NCBI GenBank assembly: GCA_030950875.1
Contig: JAUZQS010000266.1
Span: 1-12,873, forward strand
Length of the DNA: 12,873 nt
Direction: 5' to 3'
Origin: Mariprofundaceae bacterium
GTDB lineage: Bacteria; Pseudomonadota; Zetaproteobacteria; Mariprofundales; Mariprofundaceae
Position numbers and translations under genes: made by a program. Of the stretch, positions 1 to 7,358 are shown piece after piece; the stretch's first letter is position 1; every line of letters begins with the position of its first letter. Under the pieces are notes generated by a model that saw nothing but the letters and a program-made list of their open reading frames with translations, was not told the DNA's origin and did no database searches.

Positions 1-818
1 TACCAAACAACCACTTCAAATATAAATACGCTCTCGACAGAGCCCAAGGAAATCGTGTAAGCACCGGGCTCTAAAGCCACTTTAATCGCTCCTCCGTCCC
101 TACTCTCTAAACGTTCACCATTCACCCAAATCCCCAAACGCGATTCATCAACAAGGAAAATACCAGCCTTGCTGCGTTCAAAGTGACAATGATGTCGCGA
201 AATACCATAGGGTGGAATATCATGAATATCCAAATCATTCTCATCATTGCCCAAAAACCATGAGCTTTTCAGCTTTTTGGCAGCCCAACGTCCAATCTGA
301 AAAGGAAACTTCTCGATGACAAGGCGTTCCACACCACCCAGGGCATGTTTTGCTTGCTCTGTTTGCCCTGATAAGGTGACATTGCCAGACTTGAAAGTAA
401 CCATCTTTGTCTTCGTTTCGCCCTGCTGATTCGCTTGCGCTTCAAGTTGATTCTCCAACTCCATCACCCGAAGATTCATCTGTCGCATACGTTGGAATAA
501 CGTGCTTAAAACACTCTCTACAGATGAAAAATTATCGTTCATAGCTTGCACAAATTCTTTTTTATTAAAAAATCGAACTTGTACATCACCAACAGTGCTC
601 ACAGTTGCAGAACAAGGATCATGGCTAATCAGCCCCATCTCACCAAACACCTCACCTTCAGATAGTTCCGCTAAAACAAGGTTGCGGCCAAAATCATCGC
701 GTCGCGAAATAACCACACGGCCAGATAGTAAGACATAAACGCCATCACTTACTTCACCCTCTTGTAAGATAATCGCACCAGCAGGAAAATTTTTTATTTG
801 CTGTTCCTCTTGGCTCAT
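1..818 (-). CDS. Cyclic-nucleotide-binding domain + FHA domain signalling protein (3' partial)
   Basis: The gene starts at ATG 818-816, with GGAG 10 bases upstream, and its frame is open through the left edge, so 272 codons are visible. Residues ~8-95 form a cNMP-binding beta-roll: F-P-A-G-x-I-I-L-Q-E-G-E at 11-22, D-G-V-Y-V-L-L-S-G at 25-33, and the phosphate-binding-cassette start F-G-E-M at 58-61. The cassette arginine that normally contacts the cyclic phosphate is Cys69 (P-C-S-A-T-V, 68-73), so ordinary cAMP or cGMP binding is doubtful. Residues ~100-130 look like a helical linker. Residues ~165-272 form an FHA phosphothreonine-reading domain: G-R at 176-177, S-R-H-H at 207-210, V-N-G at 232-234. 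No DNA-binding helix-turn-helix is seen. A cytoplasmic adaptor that turns a signal into phosphopeptide binding is an inference. It lies 106 bp downstream of the small exported-protein pair. Confidence 0.85.
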   Translation of the reverse strand, partial: MSQEEQQIKNFPAGAIILQEGEVSDGVYVLLSGRVVISRRDDFGRNLVLAELSEGEVFGEMGLISHDPCSATVSTVGDVQVRFFNKKEFVQAMNDNFSSVESVLSTLFQRMRQMNLRVMELENQLEAQANQQGETKTKMVTFKSGNVTLSGQTEQAKHALGGVERLVIEKFPFQIGRWAAKKLKSSWFLGNDENDLDIHDIPPYGISRHHCHFERSKAGIFLVDESRLGIWVNGERLESRDGGAIKVALEPGAYTISLGSVESVFIFEVVVW

Positions 819-924
819 TACAGTCGTACTCCATTATTTTCTAAAATGTGTTACCGAAATTAGAAGCCTTCTGTATTAGCTTACATCAGTCAATAAAAAA
901 CGTCCCCAAAAATAGCGCAACAAC

Positions 925-1182
925 TTATAAAGGATGAACTTTTACTTGCCCTTCCGCACTCACATCAATTTGATAACGCACACCATTTGGGCATGTCGCA
1001 CGAATTGTTTGATTGCCAGTCTCATCCTCTTTTTGTTGAATCTGCGCCACATTCTTTCCGCCACAGGCATAACCACGCAGCATAATCGTTGTGGCAATAT
1101 CTTCAGCTTGCGAAACAGCCCATGCAGGTAATGCCAACAACAATGCCAACACACAGAACGTACCCTTTACCCATATTTTCAT
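925..1182 (-). CDS. Small predicted exported protein, 85 aa, unknown function
   Basis: I do not recognise a family. The start ATG (1182-1180) has a strong GGAGG 7 bases upstream. Residues 1-22 look like a Sec signal peptide: K-I-W-V-K, then a Leu/Ala-rich core, with a likely cut after A-W-A at 22. The mature part of ~63 residues has two cysteines, C40 (Y-A-C-G-G) and C64 (A-T-C-P-N-G-V), which could form a periplasmic disulfide. The Y-Q-I-D-V ... G-Q-V-K-V-H ending looks like a beta hairpin. The start codon overlaps the stop of the preceding gene (ATGA), so the two are probably translated together and may work together in the envelope. That shared role is inference. Confidence 0.75.
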   Translation of the reverse strand: MKIWVKGTFCVLALLLALPAWAVSQAEDIATTIMLRGYACGGKNVAQIQQKEDETGNQTIRATCPNGVRYQIDVSAEGQVKVHPL

Positions 1183-1616
1183 CCCTGCACCTCCAGTAGG
1201 CTTTTGAGAATAGAATGACGTGCCAAATAAATCTCTTTGGATAAATCGGGATCCTTTTCCAACAAAGCCATAATTTTTAACAGTAACCCATTAAAATTCG
1301 CTTTAATATTTTCCATTTTATCTTTTAATTGATTATTTTTCCGCATTGTCTCAACTTTATCCTGAAAACCAATCACATCCGACCGAATAGCCAGCTTGGT
1401 AAAAAAACCAATCGCCTTAGTCCCTTTTAACCGTTCAATCAGCTCATCCATAGAAATAAACAGACAATCTTCTCGTGATTCATTCTGCATAGAAGATGTT
1501 TTTTGCACATGACTTTCAATAACTATTGAACTATCTACCTCATCAGCCAACACAGAGGCATCGCTCATAACAGATACGAATACAACATAACTAACACATA
1601 TTACCCATCGTTTCAT
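1179..1616 (-). CDS. Predicted exported helical protein, 145 aa, unknown function
   Basis: I do not recognise a family. The frame could be opened at GTG 1685, but the ATG at 1616 begins a convincing signal peptide: K-R-W-V-I-C-V, a hydrophobic core, and a likely cut near S-V-L-A at 21-24. The GTG version would put 23 polar residues in front of it, so I chose 1616, although its ribosome binding site is poor. The mature part is charged and mostly helical, with alternating Lys/Glu stretches such as K-D-K-M-E-N-I-K, suggesting a coiled coil or helical bundle. It lies 69 bp after hflX and overlaps the following 85-aa gene by 4 bases. Confidence 0.65.
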   Translation of the reverse strand: MKRWVICVSYVVFVSVMSDASVLADEVDSSIVIESHVQKTSSMQNESREDCLFISMDELIERLKGTKAIGFFTKLAIRSDVIGFQDKVETMRKNNQLKDKMENIKANFNGLLLKIMALLEKDPDLSKEIYLARHSILKSLLEVQG

Positions 1617-1685
1617 ACAGGCAGTGTAGATGATTTTACAAATAACGTCAGGACTATTTTTACCCCGTGCGGGTAATTCGAACAC

Positions 1686-2963
1686 TTATACAATATTTAA
1701 CATGCCTGCATATTTTTCAGAAAATACGACAGTAAAACGTATATATTCGCCGCTCACATGTTGATCCACAACACGCCCATACTCATGGCACCATGAAATC
1801 ATTTTACCATCGGACACATGCAGTTTTACAGAACACATCACACTATCGGTTTCTTGCCAACGCCGAATGAGCAAAAGCAGTTCTTCCATACCCAAACCAG
1901 TCAAGGCTGATACAGCTACACGACTACCATCGATATTATCCAACAAACGCGATTTTACTTCAGGGGCTTGATCAACTTTATTAAGCACTTCGACAATCGG
2001 CGGCGCATGATCGCCATCCAAACCAAGTTGTTCCAAAGTTTCTAGCACAACCTTCTTATGCATCGGTGATTCAGAATCAGAGGCATCCCGCACATGCAAA
2101 ATCAAATCCGCTTCAATCACTTCTTCCAAAGTCGCACGAAATGCATTGACCAACTCATGGGGTAAATCTTGAACAAAGCCCACTGTATCCGAGAGCATCA
2201 ATGATTCGCCACCTGGCAATTCCAATTTCCGCAAGGTTGGATCAAGTGTGGCAAACAACTGGTCTGCTGCATACACATCACCTTCTGTAAGACGATTAAA
2301 CAAGGTTGATTTACCAGCATTGGTATAACCCACCAAGGCAACGGTTGGAACCTCACTGCGCTTACGGCCAATACGCTGCGTTGCACGCATACGTTGTACT
2401 TGCGCCAATTCACCTTCCAGACGTTTGATGCTATCGCGTATCATACGCCTATCTAATTCAATTTGACGCTCACCAGGGCCACCAAGGAAGCCGTGACCAC
2501 CACGTTGGCGCTCCAGATGTGTCCAAGAACGCACCAACCGGCCCAATTGATAATTAAGGCTCGCCAAATCAACCTGCAACACTCCTTCTCGTGTACGGGC
2601 TCGCGACCCAAAAATCTCAAGAATAAGGCCTGTACGATCTACAACCTTCACAGCCCACGTTGTTTCCAAGTTTTGCTGTTGCACAGGTGTTAAAGCATGG
2701 TCAACAAACACCACATCGATTTCTAACTCTTCAACCAAATCCGTAATTTTTTCGGCTTGCCCAGAGCCTAATAATGTTGAAGGCACCGCCTTGCGAATAG
2801 GGATTTCTTCTGAGCCTAGCAATTCACAATTACAGGATAATACCAATTGCTCAAACTCGTGGAGTCGCGATGCACTTGCATGCTCACCCCAACGTTTATC
2901 CGCCAAACGTGGGTGCACTGCTATTGCCCGACTTGGTCCCTCATCTGTTTCCATCATGTCCAT
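1686..2963 (-). CDS. hflX: Ribosome-associated GTPase HflX
   Basis: HflX is a GTPase that binds the 50S subunit and splits or rescues stalled 70S ribosomes under stress. With the ATG at 2963 the product is 425 aa, essentially the length of the E. coli protein. The frame is open to 3044, but that would add 27 atypical residues lying inside miaA. GGAG stands 11 bases before the chosen start. Residues ~1-200 are the HflX N-terminal domain and linker, with the basic R-G-G-H-G-F-L-G-G-P-G-E-R stretch. The G domain follows: G1 G-Y-T-N-A-G-K-S 212-219, G2 F-A-T-L-D-P-T 237-243, G3 D-T-V-G 259-262, G4 N-K-V-D 328-331, G5 S-A-L-T-G 352-356. It overlaps the miaA stop by 10 bases. The hfq gene that often sits between miaA and hflX is absent here. 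Confidence 0.95.
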   Translation of the reverse strand: MDMMETDEGPSRAIAVHPRLADKRWGEHASASRLHEFEQLVLSCNCELLGSEEIPIRKAVPSTLLGSGQAEKITDLVEELEIDVVFVDHALTPVQQQNLETTWAVKVVDRTGLILEIFGSRARTREGVLQVDLASLNYQLGRLVRSWTHLERQRGGHGFLGGPGERQIELDRRMIRDSIKRLEGELAQVQRMRATQRIGRKRSEVPTVALVGYTNAGKSTLFNRLTEGDVYAADQLFATLDPTLRKLELPGGESLMLSDTVGFVQDLPHELVNAFRATLEEVIEADLILHVRDASDSESPMHKKVVLETLEQLGLDGDHAPPIVEVLNKVDQAPEVKSRLLDNIDGSRVAVSALTGLGMEELLLLIRRWQETDSVMCSVKLHVSDGKMISWCHEYGRVVDQHVSGEYIRFTVVFSEKYAGMLNIV

Positions 2964-3889
2964 ACTTTCATCTTCTCCATCATCGCCTGTTTCAATTTTT
3001 CTGCATCTCCAAGCATGGCATTCGGGGTTTGATTGCGAAACCATGTAACCTGCCGCTTGGCATATTTTCGTGTCGCTGTAATAGCATCACGCATGGCTTC
3101 TTCACGCGAGCATTGCTCATTCAAATACATCAATAACTGCCTATAGCCCACCGCTCTTAATGCAGGGTGAAGCTCTGTTATGTCCTGTCCTTTCAGCCAA
3201 CGCACCTCATCCAACCAACCAGCATCCATCATCATTTCAATGCGCTTGGCCAAACGCTCGCGCAACACGGGACGCGGCACATCCAAAACAAACACCGGAC
3301 AATCAATTTTCTCTTTTTGTGCTTCTTGCTCTGCCTGCCACGTGGAAAGGGCTATATTAGTGCTCTTATAAATACATAAACCGCGCATAATACGCTGTGT
3401 ATCGGTGTTATGCAGTCTTTCTGCCAAAATCGGGTCACATTGTTTTAATAGATCATGCAAATACGGCGTTCCCTGCTCAGCTTGCAAGCTGACAAAATAA
3501 TCACGCACACCTTCTTTTTCTTCAGGAATCTTAGCAAAACCCTCCACCAATGCACGCAAATACATGCCTGTACCACCCACAATCAACGGTATTCGATCTT
3601 GCTTGTTTTCCTGTTTAATAATCTCCAACGCAGCATCCGCCCAGCGCTGTGCCGACCAAACATCAGATATATCCGCACAATCAATCAAATGATGGGAAAT
3701 ACGCCCACGCTCCTCAACACTTACTTTGGCTGTGCCAATATCCAAACCTCGGTAAAGTTGCATAGAATCACATGAAATAATCACCGACCCACAAGCCTTT
3801 GCCACATCCAGAGCCAAGGTTGTTTTACCTGTACCAGTCGCCCCCATCAATGCCATAGCACGCCATGGTTGCTGTATATTCTTCGTCAA
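2954..3889 (-). CDS. miaA: tRNA dimethylallyltransferase MiaA
   Basis: MiaA transfers a dimethylallyl group to N6 of A37 in tRNAs reading UNN codons, the first step toward ms2i6A. Visible motifs are the P-loop G-A-T-G-T-G-K-T (16-23), D-S-M-Q-L-Y-R-G-L-D-I-G-T-A-K (41-55) with the catalytic Asp41, V-G-G-T-G-M-Y (104-110), A-V-G-Y-R-Q-L near 246-252, and the C-terminal R-K-Y-A-K-R-Q-x-T-W-F. At 311 aa it has the family length. The start is TTG at 3889-3887, which shares two bases with the upstream antiporter stop (TTGA) and has GGAG 6 bases before it. The next in-frame ATG (3856) would leave too little before the P-loop and has a weak ribosome binding site. The 3' end overlaps hflX. Confidence 0.95.
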   Translation of the reverse strand: MTKNIQQPWRAMALMGATGTGKTTLALDVAKACGSVIISCDSMQLYRGLDIGTAKVSVEERGRISHHLIDCADISDVWSAQRWADAALEIIKQENKQDRIPLIVGGTGMYLRALVEGFAKIPEEKEGVRDYFVSLQAEQGTPYLHDLLKQCDPILAERLHNTDTQRIMRGLCIYKSTNIALSTWQAEQEAQKEKIDCPVFVLDVPRPVLRERLAKRIEMMMDAGWLDEVRWLKGQDITELHPALRAVGYRQLLMYLNEQCSREEAMRDAITATRKYAKRQVTWFRNQTPNAMLGDAEKLKQAMMEKMKVWT

Positions 3890-5115
3890 TCATGACTCCG
3901 CGTTTGTTCCAATTGTTTTGCCATCGTCTTAATTTCTTCATCCAAGCTTTTATCCGCCATCATTTGCGTATCTTCACGAATCAATAAACGTACCGCAACC
4001 ATCCATAGTGGACTTAGCATCAGTGAAAATGCAATCACCACAATCGCCATTTGATGACCATCTACCGTCAATATGCCCATTGCCAAGCCCAATGAAGCCA
4101 ATAAAAAGGATAGTTCTCCAATTTGCGACAATAAACCGCCCGTTAACAGCGACATCGTCCATGTTTCACCCAACACTCGTAACACCAGTGTATTGATGCC
4201 CGAGTTAAGAATAAATACACCCAAGGTCATCAATATCACAAACCCGATGTGTTCCATAACAAAATTCAAATCAACCAGCATGCCAACGGAAAGAAAAAAT
4301 ATCGCCACAAACACCACATAGAGTGAATGCAAATGCTCTTCCACCCACTGCGATTGATCGGAAGATTTCAAAATCATGCCCGCCAGAAATGCACCAAAGG
4401 GTGCGGAAAGACCAATCCATGCGGTAAGAGCTGCCGCAGCAAAACACAATAAAAGCCCCATCATAATTTGCTTATCTACACTTTTTAGAAAAGTCTCTGG
4501 AATATGCCAACCAGGGTGACGCAGCAACCAAATGACAAGGCTCATCAATGCAATACCGCCCACCAATTGCACTACAATTTCATTGCCCGACATTTCGTGA
4601 TCACCCATCAGACCAAGAATAATCATAATCGGTACAATGGCTAAATCCTGTACCAACAATACACCCAAGGCATTTTGTCCAAACGGCGTTTCCAATTCAT
4701 TGGCATCTTTAAGCAACGTCAGTACAACAGCTGTTGAACTCATGCTGATAATAAAACCGAACAATAAACCAGACTGCCAAGACCAGCCCAGCAACCATGC
4801 GACCAGACAACAAATACCCACCGACAAAACCATTTGTGCCGCTGTACCTAGCACGGCCACTCGCCATTTGGAAATCAAGCGTGGTAAGGAAACCTCCATA
4901 CCAATAAAAAACATCAGCATAATCACGCCCAACTCACCTAAGTGGTTAAGCAACTCTCTATCATGCACAAATCCCAACGCTGAAGGGCCTACAATAATCC
5001 CTGTAATAATATAGGCAACTGCGGCTGGGATGTTGTACAAACGTAAAATATAGGCGAATAAAAAAGCACAGCCAATCACGCCCACAATCGTAAATAAAAC
5101 AGCATTCATTTCCAT
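3886..5115 (-). CDS. CPA2-family (Kef-type) monovalent cation:proton antiporter, membrane domain only
   Basis: This is an integral membrane antiporter of the KefB/KefC/RosB type, exchanging K+ or Na+ for H+. The hydrophobic part spans residues ~4-385 with roughly 12 membrane segments. Family signatures include G-P-S-A-L-G-F (43-49), M-F-F-I-G-M-E-V (68-75), S-S-T-A-V-V-L (126-132) and the ion-site stretch G-V-L-L-V-Q-D-L-A-I-V-P (151-162) with Q156-D157. It stops at 409 aa after a short charged tail, so it lacks the C-terminal RCK/TrkA-N domain that lets KefB and KefC respond to NADH and glutathione. Ion selectivity cannot be read from sequence. The start ATG 5115 has AGAGG 10 bases upstream; a second ATG lies two codons in. 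It lies 15 bases after the 2-TM gene and overlaps miaA. Confidence 0.9.
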   Translation of the reverse strand: MEMNAVLFTIVGVIGCAFLFAYILRLYNIPAAVAYIITGIIVGPSALGFVHDRELLNHLGELGVIMLMFFIGMEVSLPRLISKWRVAVLGTAAQMVLSVGICCLVAWLLGWSWQSGLLFGFIISMSSTAVVLTLLKDANELETPFGQNALGVLLVQDLAIVPIMIILGLMGDHEMSGNEIVVQLVGGIALMSLVIWLLRHPGWHIPETFLKSVDKQIMMGLLLCFAAAALTAWIGLSAPFGAFLAGMILKSSDQSQWVEEHLHSLYVVFVAIFFLSVGMLVDLNFVMEHIGFVILMTLGVFILNSGINTLVLRVLGETWTMSLLTGGLLSQIGELSFLLASLGLAMGILTVDGHQMAIVVIAFSLMLSPLWMVAVRLLIREDTQMMADKSLDEEIKTMAKQLEQTRSHD

Positions 5116-5130
5116 AGGATTTTAACCTCT

Positions 5131-5433
5131 TTACTCACTTAAGTCGGAAAGCTGTAACTGGTCAAGCACTTGCTTGCACTCAGGAGAGCGCATAAAACGT
5201 ATTTTAAGCAGTAAAAAGGCAATATTTCGGATATAATATAGAGCCATCGCAATCACAGGTGATGAAAGCATTTCAAACCAAAACAAAGAAGTGTATGTCG
5301 AGTTTGCTAAGGCTGAATATGTTAAAAAATAAACCACCAAAATCACCGCCAGCAATGTTCCTACCGTTAAAGCGATGTTTTCATGTGTTTTTTTAATTTT
5401 TCCTACAATATCTTGTTGATTTTCCATGCTCAT
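5131..5433 (-). CDS. Small two-TM inner-membrane protein, 100 aa, unknown function
   Basis: I do not recognise a family. A charged N-terminus (I-V-G-K-I-K-K-T-H-E-N) is followed by a first membrane segment at about residues 19-40 (a Leu/Val-rich run beginning I-A-L-T-V-G-T-L-L-A-V) and a second at about 56-76 (S-P-V-I-A-M-A-L-Y-Y-I-R-N-I-A-F-L-L-L). A polar tail follows, with P-E-C-K-Q-V-L-D-Q-L-Q-L. The ATG at 5433 has AAGG 9 bases upstream. The first ATG (5442) would have that AAGG immediately against it, which is too close, so I prefer 5433. It sits between mutL and the Kef-type antiporter. A link to the antiporter is possible but unsupported. Confidence 0.7.
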   Translation of the reverse strand: MSMENQQDIVGKIKKTHENIALTVGTLLAVILVVYFLTYSALANSTYTSLFWFEMLSSPVIAMALYYIRNIAFLLLKIRFMRSPECKQVLDQLQLSDLSE

Positions 5434-5444
5434 TTCACCCATCC

Positions 5445-7280
5445 TTATTTCTTACGCCCAAACAAACGATCCAACTCATTGAGCGACAAGCGCACGTAGG
5501 TTGGTCGCCCATGATTGCACTGCGCAATGTTCGGGGTTTGTTCCATTTCTCGCAATAGATTTTCCTGTTCTTCGAGCAACAAGGCCCGGCCAGCCTTGAT
5601 TGAACCCTTACATGCACGGTTACCTAGCCAACGCTCCAACACCCTACCCAAGCCTGTATCACCTGCCTCAGCATCCACACCGATTAATATACAGGCATCA
5701 ATAAGCTCGTTCACTAATTCCAGTGGCGATTCGTTTGCCAACATAGCAGGCACACTACAAATGCAAAATGATTCATCACCCATTGCCTCTATATGCACGC
5801 CAAAAGCTTCCAATTGCAGCATATGATCATGCAACCATGCTGCCTGCTCACCTTGCAAAGCAAATGTTACGGGTGTGAGTAGCATTTGTGTACTCACCGT
5901 GCCTTTACTCAATTGGGCTTTTAACTTCTCATAATTAATACGTTCATGTGCTGCATGCTGGTCAACCAGCACAATACCCTGCTCACTTTCAGTTACAATA
6001 TAACAACAGTGCAATTGCGCCACTGCATGACCCAAATCCAGTTTTTCTTGCAGATCATAGGCTTTACCTTGCTCATGCACTTCATGCGGCGCACGAAACA
6101 ATAAATGCTGTAGTTCAGGGCTCGCCTGAGCCGCATTGGGCGCAGAGAAAGAGCGTCCCTGCGATGCATGATTGGCATATATTGATGCCGAACGAAATTG
6201 TGGCATGCTACTATGATCCACCTGATTGCTGTTACCTGCCATCATTGTATCCAAGGCTTTATCTGTTGTCGTTGTCGCAACCGACTGCCCCATGTTTTCA
6301 ATACCAGCCCGCACACAGGCAACAATCCCGGCGCGTACTATTTGCGGTGTTTTAAAGCGCACTTCGCGCTTGGCAGGATGCACATTTACATCGACATCAG
6401 CAGGGTCTATCTCCAGACGAATCACGGCAACGGGATAACGATCATGAAACATCACATCACGATAACCAGCCCGCAATGCCGCAATCAATGCCTTATCGCG
6501 AATCACCCGCCCATTGACCAAAAATAACATGCGTGTGGAATCACGATGATGAAATGTCGGCAAACCCAAATGCGCTGATATTTCCATACCCTCATGCGTA
6601 ATACTTTGTTGCAGACTATTTTCAGAAAACTCACGCCCCATAATCGCTAATATCCGTGCTTGCTCATCATGCATTGGAAAATCAAAGCGTTTACGCCCAT
6701 CAAACTCCAAGCGCATTGCCAATTTGGGATGTGCCAATGCCAAAGCACGAAAGACTTCAACAATCGCAGCTTCTTCTGTTTTATCGGTGCGCATAAAGTT
6801 CAAGCGAGCTGGGGTATTCAAAAACAAATCAAGAATTTCAATTTTTGTACCTTGCCGTGGCGATGCTGGGCGCACCGTTGTTTCTCCACCACCATCCACA
6901 CGTACTTCAACACCTTCATCACTGCCCTTAAAGCATGTCTGCATGCGAAAGCGTGATACCGAAGCAATCGAAGGCAAAGCTTCACCTCGAAAACCATGCG
7001 ATGCGATGCGATGCAAATCATCAGAACTCGTAATTTTACTGGTAGCATGGCGTTGTAATGCCAATTTTGCATCGGCAGCAGACATCCCAGAGCCATTGTC
7101 ATCAATTTCAATACGTTTTTTGCCAGCCCCAACAATACGCACGGTAATCTTTGTCGCACCTGCATCCACACTGTTTTCAATCAATTCCTTCACTGCCGAT
7201 GCTGGGCGTTCCACTACCTCCCCTGCCGCGATTTGATTGGCAACATGAGGTGCTAAAATATGAATGAATTGTTTAGCCAT
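5445..7280 (-). CDS. mutL: DNA mismatch repair protein MutL (intact, endonuclease-type)
   Basis: MutL couples MutS mismatch recognition to strand incision. The ATG at 7280 (GGGAGAG ~9 bases upstream) gives 611 aa; the in-frame ATG at 7298 has no ribosome binding site. The GHKL ATPase domain is complete: E-L-I-E-N-S-V-D-A-G-A (32-42), D-N-G-S-G-M (61-66), G-F-R-G-E-A-L (96-102). The C-terminal domain carries the metal-dependent endonuclease motif D-Q-H-A-x2-E-x4-E (440-451), with A-C-K-G-S-I-K-A (556-563) and C-N-H-G-R-P-T (588-594). It should therefore nick DNA itself, as in bacteria lacking MutH. Between I-A and G-F-R the reading frame crosses a 5-bp tandem repeat (6996-7014). A broken second copy of its 5' end lies beyond the restriction-modification genes. 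Confidence 0.97.
   Translation of the reverse strand: MAKQFIHILAPHVANQIAAGEVVERPASAVKELIENSVDAGATKITVRIVGAGKKRIEIDDNGSGMSAADAKLALQRHATSKITSSDDLHRIASHGFRGEALPSIASVSRFRMQTCFKGSDEGVEVRVDGGGETTVRPASPRQGTKIEILDLFLNTPARLNFMRTDKTEEAAIVEVFRALALAHPKLAMRLEFDGRKRFDFPMHDEQARILAIMGREFSENSLQQSITHEGMEISAHLGLPTFHHRDSTRMLFLVNGRVIRDKALIAALRAGYRDVMFHDRYPVAVIRLEIDPADVDVNVHPAKREVRFKTPQIVRAGIVACVRAGIENMGQSVATTTTDKALDTMMAGNSNQVDHSSMPQFRSASIYANHASQGRSFSAPNAAQASPELQHLLFRAPHEVHEQGKAYDLQEKLDLGHAVAQLHCCYIVTESEQGIVLVDQHAAHERINYEKLKAQLSKGTVSTQMLLTPVTFALQGEQAAWLHDHMLQLEAFGVHIEAMGDESFCICSVPAMLANESPLELVNELIDACILIGVDAEAGDTGLGRVLERWLGNRACKGSIKAGRALLLEEQENLLREMEQTPNIAQCNHGRPTYVRLSLNELDRLFGRKK
6996..7014 (-). repeat. 5-bp tandem repeat (ATGCG x3 + ATGC) inside mutL
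   Basis: On the plus strand the motif ATGCG occurs three times followed by ATGC. On the coding strand this encodes H-R-I-A-S-H just before the conserved G-F-R-G-E-A-L ATPase motif. Because the unit is not a multiple of three, gain or loss of one copy shifts the frame. Loss of one unit would bring a TGA about eight codons further on. The pseudogene copy at 10026-10040 has one unit fewer. Confidence 0.85.
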
Positions 7281-7308
7281 GCCTCTAAACTCTCCCATGA
7301 ATCAAGAA

Positions 7309-7337
7309 ATTATAAACGTCTATTTTTATTGTCAGAA
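7309..7337 (-). promoter_or_regulatory. Possible sigma70-type promoter for mutL
   Basis: On the minus strand a perfect TATAAT (-10) occupies 7314-7309, preceded at a 17-bp spacing by a weak TTCTGA (-35) at 7337-7332. It lies ~29 bp before the mutL ATG, in the AT-rich gap after the restriction gene. The -35 is poor, so this is tentative. Confidence 0.35.
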
Positions 7338-7358
7338 AAAGAGTCAAAAAACAATCCA

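Noticed and set aside
851..924. Promoter or terminator between the small exported-protein gene and the cNMP/FHA gene
   Set aside because: A TTGACT is present on the minus strand, but no -10 lies at a proper spacing. The AGAAG/CTTCT palindrome has no loop and no T tract.
1661..1677. Inverted repeat TTACCC-5-GGGTAA after hflX as a terminator
   Set aside because: On the minus strand the stem is followed by A-rich, not T-rich, sequence and transcription appears to continue into the next genes. It could be a weak pausing hairpin only.
2954..3044. hflX starting at the 5'-most in-frame start (452 aa)
   Set aside because: The extra 27 residues are encoded within miaA and are unlike HflX. The ATG at 2963 gives the family length and has a GGAG upstream.
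6724..7236. Long plus-strand ORF of 170 aa
   Set aside because: It is the antisense of the highly conserved MutL ATPase domain and has no ribosome binding site or recognisable motif.
7321..7358. Rho-independent terminator after the restriction endonuclease
   Set aside because: The sequence has T runs, but no stable GC-containing stem precedes them.
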